From the NCBI GenBank assembly GCA_007922305.1, contig ML677374.1, positions 14,807,161 through 14,871,160 on the forward strand: 64,000 nucleotides of DNA. Reading direction: 5' to 3'. The stretch comes from Dermatemys mawii. Its lineage: Eukaryota > Chordata > Testudines > Dermatemydidae. The translations under genes were made by a program, and so were the position numbers. Shown here in pieces: positions 25,796 to 37,368 of the stretch (position 1 is the stretch's first letter; each line of letters starts with the position of its first letter). The notes below the pieces were generated by a model. It had not been told where the DNA came from, searched no databases, and saw nothing but the letters and a program-made list of their open reading frames with translations.

Positions 25796-28059
25796 TAGGG
25801 TGAGTGAACTGTCTGTTATATGCCCTCCACTATCTGCCACCTGTCTTCAGTACGTAGAGCATTGGCAGTGATGCAGCTCTGTTATCCAGATGGCCTGTGA
25901 GCTGCTCTGTAAGTCTCATCTTAGCCAATATCCTTGTGAGCATTTGGTTTATAAAAAAAACAAAACATGACACTTTCCTCTAATGTATCTAAAGTAATTT
26001 GTACTCAGTCTTATGTAAGATTCCTCTTCGTTCTATGGGGATGGCTCTCATTTTAAGAATTTAACTTTTCAAACCCAATTAGTCTGCAGAAACATGCTCA
26101 ATAACTGCAGAAAGTACAAATTCTTTTGGCAGTACCCATACTTGATCTTCTAGTCTTGTGAAAAGTGTGATAGGAATGTGAAAGATGTAAGTGTTCAGAA
26201 CTTTGGCTTTACATCTCATTGAGCAGGCAGTATCCTCAGCGTCAGAGTTCCCCCTAGAACCATATATGTGCCCAGTGGTGACTGAGAGGGAACAATATCT
26301 CCTACTGAATAACTCACATCAGTTCAAAGAGCTCTGGGTGTTGCTGAGCGCACCAGCACCACTGGACTCAATTCTGCTGTCCTTACTCAATTAAAACTTC
26401 CATGAAAGCAACACTGAAGACCAGGATTCGGCTCATGTTCCTCAATGGGAATTGAAAGCACTTTGCACGATCTAATAGTGAGCCTCTATACGCTGAAAAC
26501 ACACTGGAAACTGAAGTGCAATGTGTCACCTTCATTATATTAAAAGTATCTCTGTTGTATTAATGAAGCAAACAAAAGTTTTTTAAAAAAATCCCAACAC
26601 TGTTTTTCCACATCCCCAACTGTACTGTCTTTGAAGTGTGGTAAATCAGTGATGGTAATGTTGCATTATGTTCCTATCACACGAAAAAAAGAAAAGCAAT
26701 TAGAAAACTTCTCCAATTTCACGTTCAATTTGTGTAATTAGGCTGCTTGTAAAATAGCCTTTTTTTCTAAGCCGTATGCACTAGGTGTTGCTGAAGTCAA
26801 CTTGCATCTGCGCCAATGTCAAGAATCTTCCTTCAATAAGCCTGTTGACAGCTGAGTTAGCTTTTCAATATCTGATGCCTAATTAACATTTCTGAAAAGG
26901 GATCTGCCCTTTTGAAAAAGAGAGAAAGATGCCAATTTAACAGCCTACTTATTGGATTTCTTAGATTGGAAGCTGCCTCACTTAATTAATTTCTTCACGA
27001 TCCTTCTACCTGCTCACATTATGCCAAGCTCTATTCTGGGAAATGCTTAGGGAGGAAGATACAGATCAAAGATCTTTGCAATAGCAGGAGGCCTTTCATA
27101 GCTGTTACCGATTTTGGTCCTTAAAGAGCCCAGCTTTAAAAATAGTTTTTAAATTCATGGGGAGGACCTAAATTCTTCAGTTCTTACAAGATTTTGAAAA
27201 ATCCTTTCCTATTTGTTATGTATTTCTTAGATGTCTAGAAATGTTTAAAAGGCACCTATGCTTAGGCATTTGGTAAATATTACAACTGAATGGAGCTAAA
27301 ATGAAGACGGCTGTTTTTAGCAACACTATTTATATAGCTTCTGCCTTAGATAAAAGTACCACTGTACACCTGCATCACTGGTTGAGCTTGGAACTGTGTT
27401 TAACTGCTGATACAGGTCACAAAACACTGTGGGACTAATCTCTTGGCTCTCACTTTGGTCCCTACATGCTGCTCCAGTACATAGGCAGCACAGAAAAGGC
27501 TGCCATAAGATAAAGCAGCCCTGAGGGCTGCTCTGACTTATGCTGGGGTGAGGGGGAGGTCATTTTGGTCATAGCAGCAACTTCCTGGAATCTGAGCAGC
27601 TCAGAGGTAGTGTAAAGCCATCTATAACTCTCATCTGAGTTGTTCTGTTTGTGCAATGTGTCTCAGAAGATCTGCACTGAATCTGACCCTTTGTTTTTTA
27701 AGTTCCCACATGCGGTGGGCCAGATTCAACTATGATGTAACTGTTACTTCAGTGGAGCTACATTAGGGATGAATTTGGTCTCTTGCTTTTAAATTTCCCA
27801 GTCACTGAATACCAATTTTTAAAAATCCCAACTGTTCAGTATTCTCAGTTAACTTCCCTTGTACACGTCTTTATTATAGGCGTGTAGGTTCCCCACCGGA
27901 ACCAGATTCCACTCATTAATACAGACATAATTTCACTGCATTTTTTACTCTCATTTATTACTGCTAGTACATCTCAGATTAACTGAAAGATGTTTTGTCA
28001 GATCCACTATACTTGCACGTTAACAACCTGCTTTGCTGTTGGTAAAGTGTGGTTTTCAG

Positions 28060-28135
28060 CTACCGTACATGATCAGATCACAAGGTCCATGCCCTGAGGA
28101 GCTTACAGTCTAAATAGAGAAGGCACAGACCGGGG
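28060..28135. repeat. Dispersed repeat fragment 'gagcttacagtct'
   Basis: Contains 'atgccctgaggagcttacag' followed by 'tctaaatag', resembling the 'gtccctgccccaaagagcttacaatctaa' portion of a widespread reptile repeat that also occurs at 58860-58965 and 63285-63360. Confidence 0.4.
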
Positions 28136-28689
28136 ATCAGAGCAGCAAGATGCAGACTGACCAGTGAAGTAGTGGTGCTCGAACAATTTGTATAATCGGG
28201 ATGCTGAGAGCCATTGAACCAAATTGTAAACTGTCTATATAATAGAAACCACTTTAAGCCAGGGGGTGCGGCAGCATCCCTAGCACCCATAGTACCAGTG
28301 CCTATGCAGTGAACAAGTAGCTGTAACAATGAAGCTTTTCATCTGAGAGTCGCTGGTTCAAACATGGCCAGTTTGGCTGTGACTGTCTGGTGGCTTTTTG
28401 CTCATGTGTTAATGAGTTAGCAGTCTCAGTCTAGTTTTTAACAGGTATCCATGTCACCACAAAAAGTTGTCACGTTTGTTGACAGGCTCAACAGAGTCCA
28501 AGGACTGAATAGCCCCACACCTGCTTTCTCCATGGGTGGCCGGTAACCCTGCTGCCTGGGAAGCCTAACCCCTGTCCCTCCCCATGTGCCTGAGGCCCTG
28601 TTCCTCCCTTTCTACCTCCCCATTCCCTGCAGAAGCCCAAACCACCCCCACTGACAGCTGGGGATGGGAGGGGCGAAGCCCCCGCTCCG

Positions 28690-28935
28690 GTGCACTGCAA
28701 CCTCAGCAACCCTCAACCCCTGGGCGGCGTGGCCACAGCACCCCCAGTGCTGCGGGTGGCCAGCCAGCATGGTCACCGCACCCCCAGCTCTGGGTGGCAG
28801 GGCAGCGTGGTTACCACAGCAACAGCCCCAGGGCTCTAGGCGGCCGAGCAGTGCAGTCGCTGTGTCCCCAGCCCTAAGACTCCATGCAGTGCAGTCATCA
28901 CACCCATAGCCCCGGGGCTCCAGGTAGCTGAATAC
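28690..28935 (+). repeat. GC-rich degenerate minisatellite
   Basis: Roughly five to six imperfect units of about 38-47 bp, each with a GTGGTCACCGCACCCCCAG-like start and a CTC(T/C)GGGTGGC-like or CTCCAGG-like end, for example near 28720, 28767, 28808, 28855 and 28890. Open frames on both strands across it are composition shadows. GC content is far above that of the surrounding intron. The unit boundaries are approximate. Confidence 0.6.
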
Positions 28936-30540
28936 TTTGCTGGAAGCAGTTGGTACCCTGCAGGATCCGTTGCTGTTAGCACAGGTGATTACTTTGGTAT
29001 GTACCGCACTGTTCTATGGGTGACAACATTAACTATCATGGTTTTTTATTTGGTCTTTATCCTTAGTAAACATTGCTGACTATACCCCATCCTCTATTTA
29101 ATTTCATTCCCATAATATTCAAAAACATGCGCTCATTTGCCTTTTGCCAGCATCTTTTATTTTTACCATTTTCTTCCTTTATCTCATTGTTTGCCCTTAG
29201 GGACAGGTTCCTCTTAAGCTCATCTGTATATTTGCATCCATCTTTAAGGTAACAGTGTGTTTGTGTTTCCCCTGGGTGCAGTAGAATTATAAGTCCCCTC
29301 CTCAGTTGTCATGCTTCCTGTGTTATTGAGAACATAAAATTCCATCCTTCATATAGAAGCAGTTTTGTTACAATAGTTATGTAGTTTGTTATAGTCTTTG
29401 TGTGTGTGACACTAACATTTGTTCCCTAAGTTACTTGGAATTTTTCTTGGTCGTTTGTTTCCTCACTCTTCTTTTTTTCTTTTGGGAAGGATGGGAGAAG
29501 GAGACTTAGTGAGTTTTAGCAGAAATGGGGCTCAGTCCAAAACCCTAGCTCCAATACTCACAACATTTGGAAATCTGGATCTGAACTTGCAGCTCAGGCC
29601 CATCTCTAATATTCAGAATTTATGAAAGATTAATAGATGTGGCCACAACGAAATATGCTGCAGGCAATTCTACCAGTACCTCTACTCTTCAAGTTTCTGG
29701 GACTCTACTGTGATGACTGATATGGACAAAACCTCTTGGTCTACACTTCAACATGCCTCATATCCATGAGGATTTAAGCAGACAGCATGCATATTTTGCA
29801 ACAGATTCCACAGATCTGTTCACAAAGTATGCTGTCCAATTTAAAAAAACAAAATAATATAGTTAATGTAAACTATTGGAGATCATTAAAAAAAAAAAAA
29901 ACCTCAGTGCAAAATCCCACTGTGCACAGCCAGCTCAAAGCACAGTTATTCTGCCAGAAGTTGACAGAGACAGTTTCAGATGAATGCTTGGAAATTAATC
30001 ATGTCTCTTGAAATTCCATTTGAGTAGCTCCATTATTATGGAGACAATTGTTTGCTTAGGAGCTCATTTATCACTGTAAAATAAATAGATGAATCAAGCT
30101 AGGGACGCATCCTGCTGCAAGAGTGAAGGATTTTGAAAAGATTCTCTAAAAGTATTGGGAAGGAACTGAGCAGAATAAAGGTGGATGTAGCACTTCTATT
30201 GGTATTTGGGCTGTGATACATGGGACTGTTTTCAATTTTGAAAAAAGAGAAGGTTTTACTGTAACTAATAGTCTTTTCCAGTTGGAGGTACAGTTCAGGA
30301 ATTCATAGATAGGCCCACTGAAGTCAAAGGAAGTTTTGCACCTATGATGATTTAAATGATCATGCTCTATTAGAAAACCAAGCTCAGGAGAAACCCCTTA
30401 TATCAGCGTCCATTAAAACTAGAGAGATGTACTAAAATACAAAAGTTCACACTTGCCCCATGATACTTGGTTTCAGCCACAGCCTCCTGTTTAGCCCTAA
30501 CAGTAGCATATGCATGGTCTCCCGGTAAGGGCAAGACTGA

Positions 30541-30750
30541 GGCTTGTCTACATTGGGAATTTACCTGATTCCAGCCATCTGTGGCCAGTTGGCTCCACTG
30601 AAGCGTACCCTGGTTTCAAGTGTGGATAATCTCAATCTGTGCAAATTGAGGGTTATTTTCACAACACTTATTTTGCACTGATACAGATACTTCAGTGGCT
30701 GACAGGAGATTGCTGGAACTAAGACAAATTGCCAGTGCAGACAATGCTTG
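30541..30750. mobile_element. MITE with GGCTTGTCTACATTGGG end
   Basis: About 210 bp. The left end GGCTTGTCTACATTGGGAAT and the reverse complement of the right end (AGCATTGTCTGCACTGGCAA) pair over most positions, so it has terminal inverted repeats of the same type as 16091-16347. The interior differs from that copy and has no open frame. Confidence 0.6.
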
Positions 30751-32093
30751 GGTTTTGGAATGAATAACACAGCCTGGTGCAAATGAAACCTGTGATTGAT
30801 TCCTGAAGAACAGACCTCAGAGGTGCAACAAACTGTTCACAAGAGAGATACTGCCATTGTTCTGAAGCTATTTTTCTTTTAATACATAGGAGCACATTTT
30901 CTTCTCGGATACCCAGGCACAACTCCTGTTCTTCATTCTCGTTGATGTTCTGCCTTCATTCCCACAGAAGTCAATGGGAGTCCCAAGTGCATAAATGAGG
31001 ACAGATATTGGCCCATGGTGAAGGCATCAATGGCATTAGGAAAGAATTCTTATCAGTTAACAGGATAGGGAGTGAGCAAGCTATGAGTGAACATGGGACT
31101 AGAGCCATGACTCAAATGCTGATTTGTTGTCTTTGCCTCTCTATCCTAATTTTACTATCTGTTATGTTGTGAAGCTAGCACCATTAATGTACAAAAATTG
31201 CTAGATGAGTGCCATGTGTTGTTGTTACTACTATTAACACTGCAGCATGTTGGATAACCACACAGAGCATTAGCTTGCTTTTAACAAAGTAACACAAATA
31301 CAAAATAACACCTTAAGAAAAGCTATTCAATGGAGACTAGCATTTAGCCTCATCCTCTCAGCATGTACTTACGTCTCCTATGTGGCAGCACAGACTACTT
31401 ACTGCAAGATGACCCCAGCTATCTGTAGAAAATGAATTTAGCTGATGTTCAGTATTGCATTGAATGTTTTGTCAATTTATGCTGTATTGCACCCATTCCA
31501 CATCCTGTGGATCACATTGCCTTTAATGCTTAAACAAGGTGTACAGACAGGTATCAGCTACTGAGAATTACAGGGAAACGTTTAATCTGATTCATCAAAT
31601 TGCAGACAGGAGCAAATAGTACAAAATGACAGCAGGCTCTAAATAACCAGTGAGACACCATCTGCTGCTGAATTATACTTGCCGTTATCCCACTGCACAG
31701 ACCTGCTTGCATTATATCTGATAATGAAACCTCCTTTCCTGTTCACAGTAATAAATCATTTAAAGAGGGTGATGACAGCCCCTGAATTAACTCAGATCAG
31801 CCACTGAAGACGGATCTATTACTCAGCATGTTGGAGTCAGGCCTGAAAGTGCATTGGGAAATGATCAGTTGTCTATATTCAAGGTCAGGTTTATCACCTG
31901 GGCTGTGATGGTGCACTTAGGAATGGAATTATGCTTAATGGCAACCATTCTTTTTTCTGTTTCACTCTTTAAAATACAGCTCAGACATGAGCATTCTTTT
32001 GATACAGCTTCAAACTAAATGATAAGGTGTGATGTCCAAAAAAATTTCACCTGACTGGTTTTAAGAGTTGACTAGCCTTGCTGTCTCTCCTAG

Positions 32094-32491
32094 GTTGTCT
32101 TCACTGCAGAGTTAACTTGAGTTATCTACACTCTAGTTACTTCCTCTCACGTTAGCCCAGCTCGGGTGAGAGCAGAAATATTGTGAAATAGCTCTTGAGC
32201 CACACAGTGTGGTTGTATTAGCAGCCAAGTGATTGTGTTAGCACTTGACAAGTTGCACTAATCTGAGCTGGAGTCTTTACCACTTGACATACTTGCCAAC
32301 TGTTCTGTCAGTATAAGGTGCATCTCCAATGGAACGATGTGTATAGCTATACCCGTATATCTGTACCAGCAAACCTTTCTAGTGTAGACGAGACCTTAAA
32401 AGCACCACCACACTTGAGTTAAGGTTTTTTTGTGTGTGGATGGGACTCAAGTAGGGGCGACACTCAAGTTGGCTTTGCAGTGGAGACAAAC
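32094..32491. mobile_element. Nested MITEs with 'gtcttcactgca' outer ends
   Basis: The outer inverted ends are GTTGTCTTCACTGCAGAG on the left and, as reverse complement of the right end, GTTTGTCTCCACTGCAAA. Inside, around 32320-32397, lies a piece of a different element: 'tagctatacccgtatatctg', then 'ccagcaaacctttctagtgt' and 'agacgagacctt', with only its right-hand end preserved. This looks like one transposon inserted into, or recombined with, another. No transposase frame is present. Confidence 0.55.
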
Positions 32492-33501
32492 TATCTGTCT
32501 CTTGAATCTGCAAGAGAGGAAGTTGAAATGTAGGAGCATTCTGAAAAGTCTGAAGACTTTGTGAAGTAAGACAAATAATAAGTTACCTTCATTTTGTTTT
32601 GATGGCTAATAAACTGAAAATGTTTGGTAAAACTTTTGAACTATCAGGAAGAATTTTGAGTTTTTGTAAAAATATTCAGCTTTTGGTGTAGTTTTCAGTA
32701 AATATTTTCAGTTTTTAGATTTCAAAATCAAAATTATTTTTATTGAAAATCTATTTTTTTCTTAAAACATTTTAAAATGAATATTTTCTAGTTTGGGCGT
32801 CTCTTGGAAAAGCTGAAAAAAATAGGGAAGTTTGAAAATACAGTATATAATTAGCATTTTAATGAGTTGTATGTTCTAATTCTATTAATATTAATTAAGT
32901 TATAATTATTGCGGTACCACCCAGAGATGTCAGGAAGGATCATGGCCCTGTTGTGTCAGATGCAGTATGAACACACAGGAAGATGTGATTTCAGCTTCAA
33001 AGGACTTACAGTAGCCATTGTGACATGGCAGTTAGCTACTCTTTCATTGGCCTTGAGCTGCCATTTGCAGTTGAGCTTTGGAAAAAGGGTTGCAGATGTC
33101 AAACCATAAAATCAGTGAAACAAGTAGATTTTAAAAATATAAACCAAATGAACTTATAAACATTGCTGCCTTTCTATAGGACTGTTTCTGAGAATTAAAC
33201 TTCTTGTACTAGTGCAATAAAAGGGAGTTGAGAATGTATTTTAACAAACTAAGGAGCTGTAGCCTCATGATACAAAGTCTTATAATACTTGAGTGATCAG
33301 TGTACTGATGTTGATGCATTTTTCTTGATCACAGTTTAATTGTTTACATGGTACACTTTTTAAGGAAATAGTTTTGTTTGAATGTCATCCTTCATACAGT
33401 TATTGGTGTTATTGGTTTGGATTGCCTATTGGAGAAAACTACGCCTGTTCTATTTTTCTAAATTCCTGTTTCTAATTATTTACTTCCCTTCATTCATGTA
33501 G

Positions 33502-33574
33502 AAAGCAAGGGAGCAGAGAAGGAGTAAAGGACCCTGATCTCCCTGACGTCTGTGAAGATGAGGCTACTTCCTGA
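33502..33574 (+). CDS. CAMKK1: CAMKK1 terminal coding exon with stop codon
   Basis: The first base completes the split Ile codon from 19126-19127. It then encodes KQGSREGVKDPDLPDVCEDE followed by ATS and TGA (33572-33574). This aligns without gaps to the human C-terminus KEGFGEGGKSPELPGVQEDEAAS, including the acidic E-D-E-A-x-S end. The acceptor is ttcattcatgtag after a pyrimidine-rich stretch. With this exon the seven window exons give about 240 residues, from the Leu before HYQKIIHRD to the stop, equal to the matching part of the human protein of about 505 residues. The exon is 14.4 kb from its neighbour and too short to stand out as an open frame. Confidence 0.92.
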
Positions 33575-34312
33575 AGCCATGTGCATGTCTTGGATTGGTT
33601 ATTTACTGCTGTTGTAACCATTGTGTTGTGTGTCACACATTCTGCTCTCATGAACCAGTTTGTGACCTGAAAAACTAAAATTGAAAAGAGCAAACAAGCA
33701 ACAACAACTAATAGTGCGAGTTCTTTGGAAATGGTTTACTCATGGAATGCTATGTTGTGTTACTCATTGGCTTCATTCAACGTGTAAGATCTTTCTCTGT
33801 ATTTGGCATGTGCCTCATTCTCCATTTGTGCTTCAGCCTGTGTTGTGTGGTCATTATAGTCTGGTATCTTGACCAACGAATGTGTGTTTGTTTATAATTC
33901 AAAGAACCAAATTTTATCCAATAAGGCACTTGCCATCAAGGTGTTTTCCAGCTTTTTGCATTCTGCATTCAAAGTACCAAGAAAAAAGATACGCCTAGCC
34001 AGGTCTCCTCTCTTAGGTTAACTTTTATTTATTACTAAAGAGCTTAAATTTACTTGGGCACAGTCTGACTTTTGCTGAAGTCAATGGCAAAATTCCTGTT
34101 GACTTCTGTTGAAGTAGGATAAGATCTTCCACTGTGTAATTTTGTGCTTTTCATTTTTTCTTATTTTTGCATTATATAGTTCCTTTTAACATATACGGCC
34201 ATATTAGAGTCATTTTAGTACAATATTGGAATTATACAGTATTGTCTCCCATCTGCATTGAGTTTTTGAATTTCCCTGAACAGTTAAAGGCCCCGATAGT
34301 CATCTGAATATG

Positions 34313-34385
34313 ATGATTTAGTGTATCAAGAGCATTTGCTTGTAGAGTGTATTGTTCTCAGAGGTCTGGGATTCGATTCCATTTG
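34313..34385 (+). repeat. Possible tRNA-derived SINE remnant
   Basis: 'gatttagtgtatcaagagca' resembles a decayed A box. 'GATTCGATTCC' at 34370-34380 differs by one base from the RNA polymerase III B box GGTTCGATTCC. The spacing is close to that of a tRNA. No cloverleaf can be folded with confidence, so this is not a functional tRNA gene. Confidence 0.3.
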
Positions 34386-34516
34386 TGTGCTAATGTGTGG
34401 ACAGGAATTGTATTTACAGATCTAAAGCATGAGACAATGGATTTTATTTGTCACTTAAGGGAATCTGATTCTCCTTTCCCACTCACCTAACAGTCCCCCC
34501 ATAAGAGAGAGACGGT

Positions 34517-34562
34517 ACGTGTGTCTGATTATACCTTGCACGTGTGTCTGATTATACCTTGC
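34517..34562 (+). repeat. Perfect tandem duplication of a 23-bp unit
   Basis: The unit beginning ACGTGTGTCTGATTATACC occurs twice head to tail (34517-34539 and 34540-34562) with no mismatch. It looks like a recent local duplication, in the candidate 3' UTR. Confidence 0.95.
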
Positions 34563-35544
34563 GTTTTTTACCTAACTGTTGTTTACTGGTGAATGCTCTG
34601 AAATAGGACATTCTCCTGTAAGAGAGTATGTTAATAGATTTTTAGAGGTTAAGCAAGAGACCCAAAAAAGCTACAGGACAAAAGTTGAGTTAAATTAAAC
34701 TCATTTGTGTAGCATTTCAGTACCTTGGGTTTTATGCACTTAGTCCTCTACTGTGGCACGCTGCTGAAACACCCCCCAATGTGGTTTTAATAATATGCAT
34801 GAATCTTCAGTGTTGTCGAATTAGAAGGTCAGAGATTTGAGCTTGTTTGGAATCCCAAGTCAGCAGCAATGGAGGCTGAAACCACTACAAAAGTAGTTGT
34901 ATCATGTCCTAGGTTATGTACTGCTGCAGTTCCACAGGAGAGAGAGAATAGCTGGAGTTCTGAGATGAGTGTGTCATCATGTTGCACAGCTATAAATTTG
35001 GAGTGATTCATTCACTTCAGATTTACATTGGGATTGCTGTGTTTAGTCTCTCTGGCAAGTACAAATCAGCCTAATCTTGGAGTTATTGTTATTTCTTTTT
35101 CTTGTAAAAGGGATGGTGCTCATTTACTCTTTTCTTCAGCTCGGGCAAGAAGTCTGACAGAGAAGAACTTGCCAGTTACAATATTATGTAGCATTATTTC
35201 TCAGCAGAGCTATTCTCCTTGAGTTCACTTGGGCTGTAGTCTTGTCTCTAGTCAAAGTTGCACTGGTTTTAACTGAGGTGTGACTTTAAACCACTGAATT
35301 ATATGGGTGCAAAAAACCTTAGTGGACACTCTCTGGATTCAATTTTATACTTTGTTTATATCAATAAACTTGGTAAGGAAGTTAAACTGATACAACTTTG
35401 AATATAGCAACTGACATCTATCTATGCTAAGGAAATCTTCTAGTTCAGCTTCAGTGATGTTAGCTGATTTGGGGGATGAGAATTTAGATTATTTCTTAAA
35501 CCAATGAATTTTATGGTTCAATAACTATCCATTTTGAAATTATG

Positions 35545-35645
35545 GAGGAGATTTTTCAAAGGACTCCAGTGGAATTATGCACTCAATTTCAAGTGGAATT
35601 TGGGAGCCTAACTCCTTTAGGACTGCTTTGAAAATCCCAACCTCA
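35545..35645. repeat. Dispersed repeat with 'gaaaatcccaacct' motif
   Basis: Contains 'gggagcctaactcctttagg' and 'gctttgaaaatcccaacct', the same word family as 10915-11135 and 18024-18175. If the region is 3' UTR, this is an exonised old repeat. Confidence 0.35.
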
Positions 35646-37337
35646 ATAAAACAAATAAAAACTTAATATTTTTCGGAAGAGTAGGCTTTATGTACTATTT
35701 CTTTATCTATAGGACTTCTATAGTCTTTTAATCTCTTGAATTCTCCCCAAAATTGTTTTTATAAAATGTTCAATGTTCCTTTAAAAAAAAACCATAATAG
35801 ACCTGTTTCTTCTAATTCAGACAAAAGTGAATTTTACTTCAGAGACTTTGTCATCTCTGGCTTTCAGCCCAAGATTTCTTTTTCTGTAGATGACAAGAAA
35901 TCATCCTAATTCCATCACACAAAGCAATTTTAAAATCTGCACACAGTTCAAAAAATGGGAAATTATGCTAGCATCAAAAGAAGTCTAATAATTTCTCTGC
36001 CTATCTAGAGGGAATGCTGTGAAATGACATTCCACTTCTGTCATCCTATCAGAGTGAAATGTCCCACGTGTTTGCAGCAGTGTTAGTGTAGCTTGGCGCA
36101 ATAGTGCCTTTCTACTGTGGGACAGGAGCAGATTAAAGGATATAAAATTTATTTTTTTTAAAAAAATTAGCGTTTCTTCTCGGACAATCCGGTCCTATCC
36201 AGAATGGATGAGAATCATTCTCTTTACATAGATATCAGGCATTGGGATGATCTGCAGAGCGGGGGAAGGACTGGAATAGTCAGTCTCTGGTGTTTTTGTG
36301 CAATCCCTACATTTTGTATTCAAAATCCTCCACCACCATTTATATACTAGACAGCACTATTTCTGCTGCAAGAGTATATGTGTTTACTCAAGTCCACATC
36401 TGTGAGAAACACCTCTAACAATTTTTTTGTAACAGTTTTTTGTGTTTGTCACCTCTTATAATGTAGTCCAAGTTGTAATTAAGTTGTGTCTAATTTGAGA
36501 AGCCTTCAAAGAAATTTCTCTTGTGGAGAAATAACACTTTTTAATCTGCATGAAGTACATTTAAAAAAAAAATAGTAGATCTAAGTTCTTAGCTTGAGAG
36601 ATAACACTTGATAAAGTTTGTCAAGTCTGTTAGCAAGGGCAACCGTATTAGAAATCTTTATCATTCTGGGTGGGAGTATTTCAACATGAACATGACACTT
36701 TAAAAAAACACACACAAATTCCCATTGTTTTCAAATACTTGTAATTACATTGTAGAGTCTGAGTGAAGCATGTACAGTGACTCTTAATGTTTATAACACC
36801 ATCTTACCGTAGTGTGCACGTGTACTATAGCTGCTGTTGTGCCGTGGTTTCCTGGCCATTTGTCTGTGATAAAGAATAATGTGTATTTGCTGCTAATTGT
36901 GTCATATCTGCATGATTCCACCTTTGAGCAGCAGAGGTCTATAAAAACACTAAACAAATCAACTGTGTTAGATTTTGCCAGTTGTCTTTTAGACTGCTGG
37001 AGACTATAACAGTGCAAGGAAAGAAACAGAAGTTTACAGTATAGCCTTTCCAGTTTGTCACATAATTAGCTCCTATAATTGTTGTCTACAAGAGATTTTA
37101 ATGCACATAAAGCATTAATCATGACTTTAGAGTTAGATTTTTCTATGGTTCTTTTTAGTGCCTTGAGATATGTGAAATAAACAAAAAATCCTGTATTGTA
37201 GGTTAAAAAGATAATTATTAAGGTGCCACAAAGATCTGTGTAAGACCCACCTGTTCGTTTACCTTATATAATATTGTTTATCATAAACTACAACATATAA
37301 AGCATAATTTGAAAAGTGGCTAACAATGACATGTTCA

Positions 37338-37341
<4 letters not shown>

Positions 37342-37368
<27 letters not shown>
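37342..37368 (+). repeat. 27-nt poly-T run
   Basis: Twenty-seven consecutive T. It could be a retroposon tail on the minus strand, but the adjoining sequence (37369 on) has no element I recognise. Expect length polymorphism. Confidence 0.9.

Larger units (their letters stand above)
19128..33501 (+). other. Last CAMKK1 intron (14.4 kb), rich in mobile elements
   Basis: Donor gtatgt and acceptor ttcatgtag. It holds a short MITE (20186-20258), CR1 reverse-transcriptase remnant (20595-21720), antisense CR1 remnant (22221-22740), a dispersed repeat (23570-23722), antisense R2-like element (24160-25795), GC-rich minisatellite (28690-28935), MITEs (30541-30750 and 32094-32491) and unclassified AT-rich sequence. 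Stretches 25.8-28.0, 28.95-30.5, 30.75-32.09 and 32.5-33.5 kb show nothing I can name. Confidence 0.8.

Noticed and set aside
28345..28375. 'gctggttcaaacatggcc', a B-box-like word
   Set aside because: No A box at the right spacing and no cloverleaf; one short word is not enough to call a tRNA or SINE.
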